Shown in pieces: positions 53,415 through 61,541 of a DNA stretch of 64,000 bases; position 1 is the first letter of the stretch; every line of letters starts with the position of its first letter. Origin of the DNA: JBFMFR01 sp040752025 (lineage in GTDB: Bacteria > Chloroflexota > Anaerolineae > Anaerolineales > UBA4823). Position numbers and translations under genes: made by a program. The DNA lies in NCBI GenBank assembly GCA_040752025.1, contig JBFMFR010000037.1:9772-73771 (forward strand). Direction: 5' to 3'. The notes under the pieces were generated by a model. That model had not been told where the DNA came from, ran no database searches, and worked only from the letters and a program-made list of their open reading frames with translations.

Positions 53415-53446
53415 GTTTTCTCCATTGTTCTCACTACCTGATCTTG

Positions 53447-54385
53447 CTAACGGCTAAAAAACTGGGACAGGGTTTGGCCAACCCGGAACTGTCGCATGTA
53501 AGCAGCGGTATTCTCAGGCGTAAATGGGCGTGGATTTTGAATAAAATAATCCAGGCCGTTTTTAACGGTCACGTTACTGACTTGCAGTAACTCCAACAAA
53601 CTGCGGGTAACGGGAGGATTGGGCAAAAAGCCTTCCATCACTGCAACAAAGAATTTTAACACAGACATGGGAAACGGCAACAACCAGCGCCGCTTTCCCA
53701 GGGCTTGCAGGGTGCGCCGTTCGATCTCTTCGAGTGTGAGGATTTCAGGGCCACCCAGCTCGTAAACTTTTCCAATTGTCTGGGGATCATGCAAAGCCTG
53801 CACCACGCTGCTCGCCACATCTCCTACCCAAACTAACTGAAAACGCGAGTTCTGATCACCCACAACAGGGAAAATCAGAGGCGTCAAGGGGATCAGGCGA
53901 GCAAATGAATTGGCAAAATCGTCTTCCGGTCCCCAAATGGCCGACGGCCGAAAAGCGGTCCAATCCAGGCCGGAGGCAGCAACGTAATCTTGCGCTTTGC
54001 CCTTCGAGGCCAGGAAACGGTAAGGCAGGCTGGCATCTGCGCCTAATTGAGAGATGTTGATGAAGCGGCGCACGCCGGCTGCCTTGGCCGCATCGACTAT
54101 GTTAACTGTGCCCTGATAATTAAAAGCCTCGTAATTCCGCCCCCCCTTCTCAATCGCAATCGCCACAGTGTGAATGACAGCCGTAGCATCCTGCATAACT
54201 GCCGGCAAAGTGTCTGGCCGGGTAACATCCGCTTCAATCCATTCAACCGGCAAACCTTGCAAACGGCCTTCGCGTTCCGCTCGCTGGCGGTTGTAAACCA
54301 TGCCTCGCACAGTTTCACCTTTCTCCACCAGTTGACGAGCAATATAACTACCCACATATCCAGACGCGCCACTCACCACGATCAT
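53447..54385 (-). CDS. NmrA-like NAD(P)-binding protein (atypical SDR)
   Basis: The first strand and glycine motif are VVSGASGYVGSYIARQLV, followed by EADVTRPDTLPAVMQDATAV and ISQLGADASLPYRFLASKG. The catalytic YxxxK is replaced by RFLASKGKA, as in atypical SDRs of the complex I NDUFA9/NmrA type. These bind NAD(P) as redox sensors or act on quinone-like substrates. It is the first gene after the CarH-controlled promoter, about 65 bases downstream of the -10 box. Confidence 0.87.
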   Translation of the reverse strand: MIVVSGASGYVGSYIARQLVEKGETVRGMVYNRQRAEREGRLQGLPVEWIEADVTRPDTLPAVMQDATAVIHTVAIAIEKGGRNYEAFNYQGTVNIVDAAKAAGVRRFINISQLGADASLPYRFLASKGKAQDYVAASGLDWTAFRPSAIWGPEDDFANSFARLIPLTPLIFPVVGDQNSRFQLVWVGDVASSVVQALHDPQTIGKVYELGGPEILTLEEIERRTLQALGKRRWLLPFPMSVLKFFVAVMEGFLPNPPVTRSLLELLQVSNVTVKNGLDYFIQNPRPFTPENTAAYMRQFRVGQTLSQFFSR

Positions 54386-54451
54386 TTTTCACCTCTAAAT
54401 CATCTCTAACCGAATACGAGCAAGAGCAAACCCTGATGATTTGCAGAAGAA

Positions 54452-54480
54452 ATTATAGTGCGAAACAGATCGATTGTCAA
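54452..54480 (-). promoter_or_regulatory. Consensus promoter of the photolyase operon
   Basis: On the minus strand TTGACA (54480-54475) and TATAAT (54457-54452) are separated by 17 bases: both hexamers are perfect. The -35 box is one of three heptamers in the operator. A promoter this strong needs a repressor to be off in the dark. Confidence 0.85.
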
Positions 54481-54502
54481 TATATTGTCAAAAATTTGTA
54501 CA
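54474..54502. promoter_or_regulatory. Candidate CarH operator: three heptamers at 11-bp spacing
   Basis: TTGTCAA at 54474, TTGTCAA at 54485 and TTGTACA at 54496 repeat with exact 11-bp spacing, one DNA turn. The first covers the -35 box of the minus-strand promoter. Binding of CarH DNA-binding domains head-to-tail to 11-bp repeats over the -35 box is, as I recall, the known Thermus arrangement. TTGACA-type heptamers also occur at 54509 (the -35 box of the carH promoter) and 54554. Confidence 0.7.
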
Positions 54503-54508
54503 GATATC

Positions 54509-54537
54509 TTGACAGACCAGCCAGACGCTATTATAAT
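54509..54537 (+). promoter_or_regulatory. Consensus promoter of the carH-like gene
   Basis: TTGACA (54509-54514) and TATAAT (54532-54537) are separated by 17 bases. The gene starts 39 bases downstream. Its -35 box matches the operator heptamer on the opposite strand, so the regulator may limit its own synthesis. Confidence 0.8.
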
Positions 54538-54576
54538 CCATTTCTATAAAACGTTGACAATAGCTGGAGAAAGCTT

Positions 54577-55551
54577 ATGAGCCCACTACCTGAAGTTGCC
54601 ATCGGCAACGAAGAACCCCTCTACAATATAGGAGTTGTCGCCCGTATGACTGGCGTATCGATGGCAACCTTGCGCGCCTGGGAGCGGCGTTACAGCTTCC
54701 CAGATTCGGAGCGCACAGCCGGCGGTCATCGCCTTTACTCTGAAAGGGATGTTTTGCGCCTGCGTTGGGTGAAAGAACGGATCGACGAGGGCATGCAGAC
54801 CGCCCAGGCGATCAACGCCCTGCGCCACCAGGAGCAGACCGGGCATCTGGCCTTGGTCGAGCACTTCCCAACCGCTCAGGAGGAGGCCAGCAGAGTCAGC
54901 ACCCCACATCTGCACGCTCTCGAAGAGCAATTATCTGCTTCTCTGATCAACCGCGACCTCTCAAAAGCCGATTTGATCCTGGGCGAGGCTTTAGCCCTAT
55001 CTTCTCCGGATGATTTGATCCTGGATGTGATCGGACCAACGCTGGCTACGGTAGGCACAGCCTGGGAAAACGGGAAAATCAGCGTGGCCACCGAACACCT
55101 GGCTACCAATTACCTGCGCCAGCGCCTTTTGATGTGGATGGTAAGCGGCCCGCCCCCGCGCACAACCAGCCCAATCGTCCTGGCCTGCGCTCCCAACGAA
55201 TGGCACGAAGGCAGCCTGCTAATCCTGGGCGCACTGCTGCGCCGCCGCCGCTGGCCAGTAGCCTACCTGGGTCAGGCGGTCCCACTGCAAGACCTGGCGA
55301 GTTTTGTGCGAGAGCTAAAGCCTTCAATGGTCGTGTTGATCGCCATGACGGAAAACAGCGCAGCCCAGCTTTCCGAATGGCCGCAGTGGCTGCCAGAAAC
55401 CGCACAAAGCGGCAAACCCATTGTAGGTTATGGCGGCAGGATCTTCATTAACCAGCCACAATGGCGCATGCGCATCGCCGGCAACTACCTGGGAGACAAT
55501 TTCCGCCAGGGACTGGAAACGATCGAGCGCCTTCTGCTTCAAACAAGCTGA
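54577..55551 (+). CDS. carH: CarH-like adenosylcobalamin photoreceptor regulator (MerR family)
   Basis: The 324-residue protein has a MerR DNA-binding domain at residues 15-80 (YNIGVVARMTGVSMATLRAW, RTAGGHRLYSERDV). A helical domain follows with the CarH light-sensing motif W-x9-EH (W163, E173-H174: WENGKISVATEH), and then a cobalamin-binding Rossmann domain with lower-ligand His (H210) in NEWHEGS and the GGRI loop. In CarH, adenosylcobalamin makes a tetramer that represses in the dark, and light breaks the Co-C bond and releases DNA. The usual ExHxxG reads EWHEGS here, one residue off at the Gly. It is divergent from the photolyase operon. GGAGAAAG precedes the ATG. Confidence 0.88.
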   Translation: MSPLPEVAIGNEEPLYNIGVVARMTGVSMATLRAWERRYSFPDSERTAGGHRLYSERDVLRLRWVKERIDEGMQTAQAINALRHQEQTGHLALVEHFPTAQEEASRVSTPHLHALEEQLSASLINRDLSKADLILGEALALSSPDDLILDVIGPTLATVGTAWENGKISVATEHLATNYLRQRLLMWMVSGPPPRTTSPIVLACAPNEWHEGSLLILGALLRRRRWPVAYLGQAVPLQDLASFVRELKPSMVVLIAMTENSAAQLSEWPQWLPETAQSGKPIVGYGGRIFINQPQWRMRIAGNYLGDNFRQGLETIERLLLQTS

Positions 55552-55560
55552 CCGATTCTT

Positions 55561-56226
55561 TCAAGACGAGCCAGCTTTGCGCAGCCGACGGCTGATGCGC
55601 TCCCAGAGCTGAAACCAGATCGATTTCGAGATAATTTCCTGCCGCGACTGCTGTATCGCCACCTTCAGCTCATCTGCATTGCGGAATGCGGGCAGCCTCA
55701 AAATGGCCTGGCCCAGTTCGTGGGGCTGGTGAGCGTCTGAGCCGACCGTTCCTGGCAAGCCATACTGGCGGGCAAAAGCCTGCGCCTGTGTATTGAAGCC
55801 CGGCCAGAAACAGTGGCTGTTATAGGTTTCTATGGCGTCTACCAAAGGCACCAGTTCCAGCATGTCCTCCAAAGACCAGCCGCTGCGAAAAGGATCGAAC
55901 GGGTGCGAGACACTGATGAAAGCCCCTTGCTGGCGCAGCAGGCGGATCGTCTCCTGCGGCGACAAACGCGCCGGGATTTCTTCTGTCACAAATGCTGCCA
56001 GGAGTTCGCCGCGCGTCGTGCGGATCTCCTCGCCCACGATCACACGCTCGGGGTCGAGGCGCTGCGCCGCCAGAGCGCCGGTGATGGTGTTATGGTCGGT
56101 GACCACCACGCGCTGGATGCCGCGCTCCTGGCAAACGCGGATCAACTCTTCAGGAGTAGTTACGCCGTCGCTTGAATAACAGGTATGGCAGTGGAACTCG
56201 ACACGGACGAACGGATCAGGATTCAT
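55561..56226 (-). CDS. PHP-domain metal-dependent phosphoesterase
   Basis: The start at 56226 (MNPDPFVRVEFH) lies within the end of the next gene upstream. PHP metal ligands are visible: HCHTCYSSDG near residue 11, VVTDHNTITG, EEIRTTRGELLA, SHPFDPFRSG and GSDAHQP. Such proteins are phosphoesterases, TrpH/RNase AM-like in size and layout; the known branch hydrolyses 3',5'-nucleotides or RNA 5' ends, but the substrate is not set. It overlaps the flippase-like gene by 11 bases and ends 9 bp from the convergent carH gene. Confidence 0.88.
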   Translation of the reverse strand: MNPDPFVRVEFHCHTCYSSDGVTTPEELIRVCQERGIQRVVVTDHNTITGALAAQRLDPERVIVGEEIRTTRGELLAAFVTEEIPARLSPQETIRLLRQQGAFISVSHPFDPFRSGWSLEDMLELVPLVDAIETYNSHCFWPGFNTQAQAFARQYGLPGTVGSDAHQPHELGQAILRLPAFRNADELKVAIQQSRQEIISKSIWFQLWERISRRLRKAGSS

Positions 56227-57232
56227 CAGGAGCAACCACCTTGAACAAATCCGGCGAGAAAGCCCACACCAGCAACCCCAGACAGACGCCGAACCACAAA
56301 GTAGCGAAGCGGATCAACAACGTGGCCGCCGCTGCCACGTCAGGGGATAGCCCGAGCAGTAGAATCAACATTCCGGCGATGGAGGCTTCAGCCGCCCCCA
56401 GGCCGCCGGGCAAAGTGGAGACTGCCCCAACGATGGTGGAAAAAGCCAGGATGAAGACCGCCAGCGAAAGCGCCTGCCAACTGGCAGGTATGCCTAACCC
56501 GAGCAGGATCAGGTAGAAGCCAACCCCCTCCCCCAGCCAGGAGACCGTGCCCAGCCCCACGGCGAAGAGAGTTGCCCTGGGGCGGAAGAGCGCGAAACTG
56601 CCCTCGTAGAACTCGCGCAGCGGCGGCACCAACCGCCGGATTAGCGGCAGGCGCGCCCCCAGTTCCAGCAAGGCCAGGGCGAGAGGACGCACCTGCGAAA
56701 CCACAATGATCGAGAGCAGCAGCGCCAGCACGCTGGCAAAAGCCGGCCAGTAGCGCGGGTAGGCGACAACCCCCAGCGTGGACAGCGCCAACACCGCCAG
56801 GCCATCGCTGATGCGCTCAGCTACCACCACCGCCAGGCCGCGGGCCAGCGGGACGCCACAGGCCCGCTGGATCCACACGCCCTTGAGGGCCTCGCCGACT
56901 TTGCCAGGCGTGACAGCCAGGGGAAAGCCGGCCACGAACAGGCGGGCGCTCTGGCGCAGGGGAAAACTCCGGGCGCCTACCTGTCCAAGATAGAAATGGA
57001 ACTTGACCAGGCGCAGTGTGTAATTGAACAACGTAAAGGCCAGGACCAGCGGGTACCAGCGCCACTGGAAAGCCAGCATGCGCCCGCTGATCTGGCGCAA
57101 GTCGCCAACCAGCGCCAACGCCAGGAACACGCCGAAACCGAAAAGCAGGCCGGCCGAAAGCCAGCGCGCCAGTGGAACAGGCGCAGCCTGGCGCGGCCCT
57201 GCCTCTGGAAGGCTTGCGCTGGGCGGCTTCAC
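56216..57232 (-). CDS. Flippase-like membrane protein (lysylphosphatidylglycerol synthetase/UPF0104 TM family)
   Basis: The 338-residue protein is almost entirely membrane-embedded, with about eight helices and the family signatures VAGFPLAVTPGKVGEALKG, ISDGLAVLALSTLG and STLPGGLGAAEASIAG. It matches the transmembrane part of MprF and the UPF0104 group, which flip or transport lipids. The GTG start overlaps the end of the DUF362 gene (GTGA). The neighbours give no clear hint of the lipid. Confidence 0.85.
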   Translation of the reverse strand: MKPPSASLPEAGPRQAAPVPLARWLSAGLLFGFGVFLALALVGDLRQISGRMLAFQWRWYPLVLAFTLFNYTLRLVKFHFYLGQVGARSFPLRQSARLFVAGFPLAVTPGKVGEALKGVWIQRACGVPLARGLAVVVAERISDGLAVLALSTLGVVAYPRYWPAFASVLALLLSIIVVSQVRPLALALLELGARLPLIRRLVPPLREFYEGSFALFRPRATLFAVGLGTVSWLGEGVGFYLILLGLGIPASWQALSLAVFILAFSTIVGAVSTLPGGLGAAEASIAGMLILLLGLSPDVAAAATLLIRFATLWFGVCLGLLVWAFSPDLFKVVAPDES

Positions 57233-58446
57233 GCGGCCTTTTTCTTACTCAGCGAGTAGATCAGGCCGGCAGCCAGGACAGTTGCAAGCGCCAATCCGGC
57301 AGCGGCCTGGGCCACGGTCTTGGGTTCCATCCCCGGCATTACTACCTGTCCATCGCCATACCTGGCAAACAACTGCCCCCAACGGGTCTGCAGCGCCGCC
57401 TCCACACGCTTACGACCGACGAACGGATACCAGTAGACGTTGTGGTAGAAGTTGCTGGCGAAGTAAGACCAGGGCACCAACGGGCTTTGCAGCAGCAGCT
57501 TTTCAAAGGGCTTCAGCGGGCCATGATAGATCAATTTCTGCCCGCGGCTGGCAAAGGTGTCCTCCTGGACAAAGCCCCAGGGGGGCTCCTGTTCGATGTC
57601 GTAGCCGACGATCTGGATCTGGCGCGGGTCGCCCACGCCCAGGCCAAGCTCGTGAGCGCGGCGGATGAAGCGGATGCTCATCGGGTCGAAACCTTGCAGC
57701 CTGGCTGAAACCGCATCGATGGCTACCTGGTCGGCGGAAGCCAGCAAGATGTCTTTCTCGTGCCAGCGCATGGCGCGCGGGCCTGGCCCATCGCCAGCGA
57801 AAGTGCCATCCATCACCGCGAAGACCCCTGGATGGATGTCCTGCTGGATCATCAACAAGTCCACCAGCGTATCGTGGATCACCGAGTGAGTCCAGTGACG
57901 GTTGCGGTGGAGCAAGCCTCCAAAGGCGTTCTTCATCGCCCCGGTGATGGTGGTGAAGACGTGGGTTTTCACCGTGGGCAGGTGTACGATGTTCATGCCC
58001 AGCAAAGCCTTGGGGATGAAAACGCCGTCCGGATACACCTGGTCGAGCACCAGGAAGGGCGTCTTGGGGCGATACTCGACCCACTCGAAATCCTGGTTGT
58101 ATAGATAGATGCAGGGCAGCCCGTATTGATCGGTGACGAACTTGTGCTTGTTGTTGCGCTCGCCGTCGGCCGTGTTGACCACCACAGTATCATTGTGCAC
58201 GCCTGCCAGGTCGCGATACCCGGCTGCCTGCAATGCCCGGATCACCCCTTCGATCTGCCAGGGCGTCGAAGAGCAGGCCGGATACCAGGTCTGCCAGGAA
58301 ATATTGATTTTCAAACCAGTGCGGTTTTGCTTGGGCAGGGCATCTTCAAATCCCGCCAGCTTCATCAAACGCCCGATATCCTCTAAAACTGTCGCGGGAG
58401 AAGTCTTCAACACCGCAACCTTACCTTTGCCTGGAAAATCAGCCAC
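57229..58446 (-). CDS. DUF362-domain protein with C-terminal membrane anchor
   Basis: The GTG at 58446 follows AGGAGG by 8 bases. The 405-residue protein shows the DUF362 core: VAVLKTSPATVLEDIGRLM, LKINISWQTWYPACSS, NIVHLPTVKTHVFTTITGAM, VMDGTFAGDGPGP and ASADQVAIDAVSA. No ferredoxin-type Cys cluster is present, unlike many relatives. The last residues form a membrane helix and KKKAA tail. The function of DUF362 is unknown to me, with suggested roles in redox or metal chemistry. It heads a three-gene run. Confidence 0.83.
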   Translation of the reverse strand: MADFPGKGKVAVLKTSPATVLEDIGRLMKLAGFEDALPKQNRTGLKINISWQTWYPACSSTPWQIEGVIRALQAAGYRDLAGVHNDTVVVNTADGERNNKHKFVTDQYGLPCIYLYNQDFEWVEYRPKTPFLVLDQVYPDGVFIPKALLGMNIVHLPTVKTHVFTTITGAMKNAFGGLLHRNRHWTHSVIHDTLVDLLMIQQDIHPGVFAVMDGTFAGDGPGPRAMRWHEKDILLASADQVAIDAVSARLQGFDPMSIRFIRRAHELGLGVGDPRQIQIVGYDIEQEPPWGFVQEDTFASRGQKLIYHGPLKPFEKLLLQSPLVPWSYFASNFYHNVYWYPFVGRKRVEAALQTRWGQLFARYGDGQVVMPGMEPKTVAQAAAGLALATVLAAGLIYSLSKKKAA

Positions 58447-58472
58447 CAGAAATACCTCCTGATAAATATTGA

Positions 58473-58531
58473 GGGTGCACCTGGAGAGCGCGATGCACCT
58501 GCTTCAACAGGGTGTTGCACCTCTCGCACCC
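58473..58531. repeat. Cluster of TGCACCT repeats
   Basis: TGCACCT occurs at 58476, 58494 and 58516, and GGGTGC at one end faces GCACCC at the other, so the cluster can fold. The text resembles the inverted-repeat cluster at 63672 (shared GATGCAC, GTTGCA, CGCACC words). It lies between the DUF362 and psuK genes, which are divergent. Confidence 0.4.
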
Positions 58532-58631
58532 GCGACCAATTATACGCGATTTTACCGCCCGGCAAGCAAAGGATTGCGGCAAGTAAGGGTATAATCTAGC
58601 AGATTTCTACCGAAAGGAGGCGGTCACGCGG

Positions 58632-59585
58632 ATGATGACAGATTTTTCTCCCTCGCCCGAGGGCCCGGTACTGATGGTTGGCGCGTCCGGGATGGACATG
58701 GTCGGACGGTTGAAGGGCGAAATGCACATGGGGACTTCCAACCCGGCCCAGATCCGGCGCGCCTTCGGCGGTGTGGCGCGCAACATCGCCGAGAACCTGG
58801 CGCGCCTGGGACAGCCGGTTATTTTGCTCAGCGCGGTGGGCAGCGACGATTACGGCGAGCGCCTGCTCAAGCAAGCCAGCGCAGCCGGGATCGATGTCAG
58901 CGCAGTTGTGCAGATTCCTGAACGCCCCACCAGCACGTACCTGGCCGTGGTCAACGAGAAAGGCGAACTGCAATTTGCCCTGGATGACATGCGCGCCACG
59001 TCTGCCATCACGCCGGCCTACTTGCACGCTCATGCTGATCTGTTCAAGGAAGCCTCGCTGCTCTTCATCGACGCCAACCTGTCCAAAGAGGCCTTGCGCA
59101 CGGCCGTATCACTGGCGCGCAAAGCCCGCATCCCGATTGGAGCAGACCCAACCTCCACACTGCTGGCGCACAAACTGCGCCCGCACCTGCCCAGACTGCG
59201 CCTGATCGTGCCCAACAGCAGCGAGGCCGGCATCCTGTGCGATCGCCAGGTGGACGCCTCCAAACGCCGCCAGACTCTGGAAGCCGCCAAGTGCCTGGTA
59301 TCCCAGGGCGTTGGGATCGTGATCCTGACCCTGGCGCAGTTCGGCGTATGCTACGCCACCTCGCACACCAGCGGGTACATCCCCGCCATCCGCACCGAAA
59401 TCCTCGACCCAACCGGCGGCGGAGATGCACTGATCGCGGCAGTGATCTTCGGGCTGTTGAATGGAATGTCGCTGGATGAAGCCATCCGACTGGGCGTTTC
59501 GGCTGCCACGCTGACCCTGCGCCACCCGGGCGCAGTTCTGCCCGACCTGACCCTGGAAAAGCTTTACGACCAACTGGTGATTTGA
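58632..59585 (+). CDS. psuK: PfkB-family carbohydrate kinase, probable pseudouridine kinase
   Basis: The 317-residue protein has both PfkB signatures: GGVARNIAENLARLG at the front and DPTGGGDALIAAVIFGLL near the end, with the catalytic Asp in GGGDAL. PfkB kinases phosphorylate ribose-like sugars and nucleosides. The next gene, 12 bp downstream, is psuG, which fixes this as pseudouridine kinase: pseudouridine to its 5'-phosphate. A -10 box TATAAT lies at 58590-58595 and AAAGGAGG just before the start. Confidence 0.9.
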   Translation: MMTDFSPSPEGPVLMVGASGMDMVGRLKGEMHMGTSNPAQIRRAFGGVARNIAENLARLGQPVILLSAVGSDDYGERLLKQASAAGIDVSAVVQIPERPTSTYLAVVNEKGELQFALDDMRATSAITPAYLHAHADLFKEASLLFIDANLSKEALRTAVSLARKARIPIGADPTSTLLAHKLRPHLPRLRLIVPNSSEAGILCDRQVDASKRRQTLEAAKCLVSQGVGIVILTLAQFGVCYATSHTSGYIPAIRTEILDPTGGGDALIAAVIFGLLNGMSLDEAIRLGVSAATLTLRHPGAVLPDLTLEKLYDQLVI

Positions 59586-59597
59586 GAACTGACCCCT

Positions 59598-60536
59598 ATG
59601 CCCAATCAACGCATCCCCTCTACTTACCGAATCTCTACTGAAGTCAGCCACGCCCTGCAAACCGGCCGCCCGGTGGTCGCATTGGAATCGACCGTGATCA
59701 CGCACGGCCTGCCGCACCCCGAGAACCTGAGCCTGGCCCTGGATATGGAAGCGACTGTGCGCCAGGAGCAAGCCGTGCCAGCGACCATCGCCGTGATCGA
59801 CGGACTTATTTGCGTGGGCGTGAACCAGGCACAATTGGAACGCCTGTCGCGTGACCGCACGGCGCGCAAGATCAGCCGGCGCGATTTCGCCCCGGCGATC
59901 GCCCAGAAAGCCAGCGGAGGCACCACGGTAGCGGGCACGATGCTGGCCGCCTCCACCGCCGGCATCGGCGTCTTCGCCACCGGCGGCATCGGCGGGGTTC
60001 ACCGCCAGCCGGCTTTCGACATCTCGGCTGACCTGCCCCAACTGGCGAGCACGCCGATGATCGTGGTGTGCGCCGGGGCGAAAGCCATCCTGGATTTGCC
60101 CGCCACGCTCGAATACCTGGAGACGGCTGCCGTGCCGGTGGTCGGGTACCAGACTGACGAATTCCCCGCCTTCTTTTCGCCCAGCAGCGGGTTGAACACC
60201 AGCGCCCGGGCCGACTCGCCGGCCGAAGTTGTGGCGATCGCACAGGCGCACTGGGGGCTGGGGCTGAGCAGCGCCGTGCTGGTGGCAGCGCCCCCACCAG
60301 AAGAAACAGCCATGCAGCCCCAGGCAATGCACGCCGCCATCGAGGCCGCCCTGCAGGAAGCCGAAGCGCAAGGCATACGCGGGCAGCAAAGCACCCCCTT
60401 CTTGCTCCAGCGGGTCAGCGAACTCAGCAACGGCGCCAGCCTGAAAGCCAACCTGGAACTGCTGAAGAACAACGCCCGGATTGCCGCCCAGATCGCTGGC
60501 GAACTGGCAGGCGGGAAAGGCTGGCAGCCGGCCTGA
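59598..60536 (+). CDS. psuG: Pseudouridine-5'-phosphate glycosidase
   Basis: This 312-residue protein matches PsuG along its length: VVALESTVITHGLPHPEN with the catalytic Glu, RDRTARKISRRDF with the Lys that forms the Schiff base, GGTTVAGTMLAA, FATGGIGGVHR, VVCAGAKAILDLPATLEYLE and NGASLKANLELLKNNA. It splits pseudouridine 5'-phosphate into uracil and ribose 5-phosphate. With the kinase it recycles modified nucleoside from RNA breakdown. A terminator follows. Confidence 0.96.
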   Translation: MPNQRIPSTYRISTEVSHALQTGRPVVALESTVITHGLPHPENLSLALDMEATVRQEQAVPATIAVIDGLICVGVNQAQLERLSRDRTARKISRRDFAPAIAQKASGGTTVAGTMLAASTAGIGVFATGGIGGVHRQPAFDISADLPQLASTPMIVVCAGAKAILDLPATLEYLETAAVPVVGYQTDEFPAFFSPSSGLNTSARADSPAEVVAIAQAHWGLGLSSAVLVAAPPPEETAMQPQAMHAAIEAALQEAEAQGIRGQQSTPFLLQRVSELSNGASLKANLELLKNNARIAAQIAGELAGGKGWQPA

Positions 60537-60543
60537 AGAACCT

Positions 60544-60585
60544 CATCGCCGGGCAGGTGATCCCGCCCGGCGATGTGTTTTGTTT
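60544..60585 (+). terminator. Intrinsic terminator after psuG
   Basis: CATCGCCGGGC and GCCCGGCGATG form a perfect 11-bp stem with a 10-base loop, followed by TGTTTTGTTT. It ends just before the convergent gene's stop. Confidence 0.85.
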
Positions 60586-60588
60586 GGA

Positions 60589-61530
60589 TCAATTCGGAAC
60601 TGGGGTAAGCGTCGGCGTGGGGGTCAGCGAAGGCTTGGGGGTCGCCGTTGGGCGCGTCGTGCGGGTCAGGGTGGGCGTGGCCGTGGGACGGGGGGTGCGC
60701 GTAGGGGTGGGCGTGCGCGTGGGGGTGAGGGTATTGGTCGGCGTAGGGCTGGGCGCCGGCGTCGGCGGTTCGCCCTCGACCACGAACTGGCCGGATTTCT
60801 TCCAGATCAGGCCGACGAAGATCTGTACTTCGTAGGCGCCAGGCAGCCACTCAGACGGGTCGGGGGCCCAATCGGTGTAACCCAGGCCGCCCGAGGCGCC
60901 GTTCCAGGGCAAAGTCTCGAAGTGCACCAGCTCGCCCTGGCGATACCACAGCGCCGTCCACTGCGATCCAACCACCATGCGGTCGTAGCTGAAGGTGGCG
61001 TACATGTGGTTGATCGGATTCTGGAAGATCGTGCCCGGCTTCAAGGGCCGGTAGAGCGAGTCCAATCCATCGGTGAAAGTCAATTCGCTGAAGACCGCGT
61101 CGCCGCCGGGTGTCACCGTGCTTTCGAACTCCATCTCGATCGCCAGCGGCATGTGCGGCGTGGTGGTCACGGTAGGCGTATTGGAGACGGCCGGGGTCAG
61201 GGTGATGGTGGGCGTTAACGAAATGGTAGGCGATAAAGAAATCGTAGGCGTCAGGGTAATGGTCGGGGTGGGCGTGGGCGTTACCGTGGGGGTGTAAAAG
61301 CGATAGATCAGGGGCTCCGCCTGGCTGTTCATCAGGAAGGCCAGCAGGGCCAGGACCAACCCCCAAAACAAAGAGCGCCAGCCGCGCACCACCTGCTCCC
61401 GGCGCATGCGGAAAAACGGCAGCCTGTGACCGCGGCGGATGATGTTGATCCCGCCCAGGACAGCGATGACACACCCGACCACGGCCAGGATCGAAGCCGT
61501 CTGAATGGCAGTATGGATGTCCAAGCCCAT
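60589..61530 (-). CDS. Membrane protein with Thr/Pro-rich repeats
   Basis: The 313-residue protein has two N-terminal membrane helices (residues 8-30 and 45-68) and then two Thr/Pro-rich stalks of 50-70 residues (TPTPTPTITLTPTISLSPT; TPTRTPTPTRTPRPTATPT) on either side of a beta-rich domain of about 130 residues. That domain includes SYDRMVVGSQWTALWYRQGEL and GYTDWAPDPSEWLPGAYEV, which look like an Ig- or CBM-like fold. The repeats are of the type that links domains to the cell surface in Chloroflexota. Function unknown. Confidence 0.75.
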   Translation of the reverse strand: MGLDIHTAIQTASILAVVGCVIAVLGGINIIRRGHRLPFFRMRREQVVRGWRSLFWGLVLALLAFLMNSQAEPLIYRFYTPTVTPTPTPTITLTPTISLSPTISLTPTITLTPAVSNTPTVTTTPHMPLAIEMEFESTVTPGGDAVFSELTFTDGLDSLYRPLKPGTIFQNPINHMYATFSYDRMVVGSQWTALWYRQGELVHFETLPWNGASGGLGYTDWAPDPSEWLPGAYEVQIFVGLIWKKSGQFVVEGEPPTPAPSPTPTNTLTPTRTPTPTRTPRPTATPTLTRTTRPTATPKPSLTPTPTLTPVPN

Positions 61531-61541
61531 GGGTGTATCGT

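Noticed and set aside
60600..61310. CRISPR-like or tandem DNA repeats
   Set aside because: The repetition is codon-level Thr/Pro text of a stalk protein, with no spacer-repeat regularity. No CRISPR array is present in the window.
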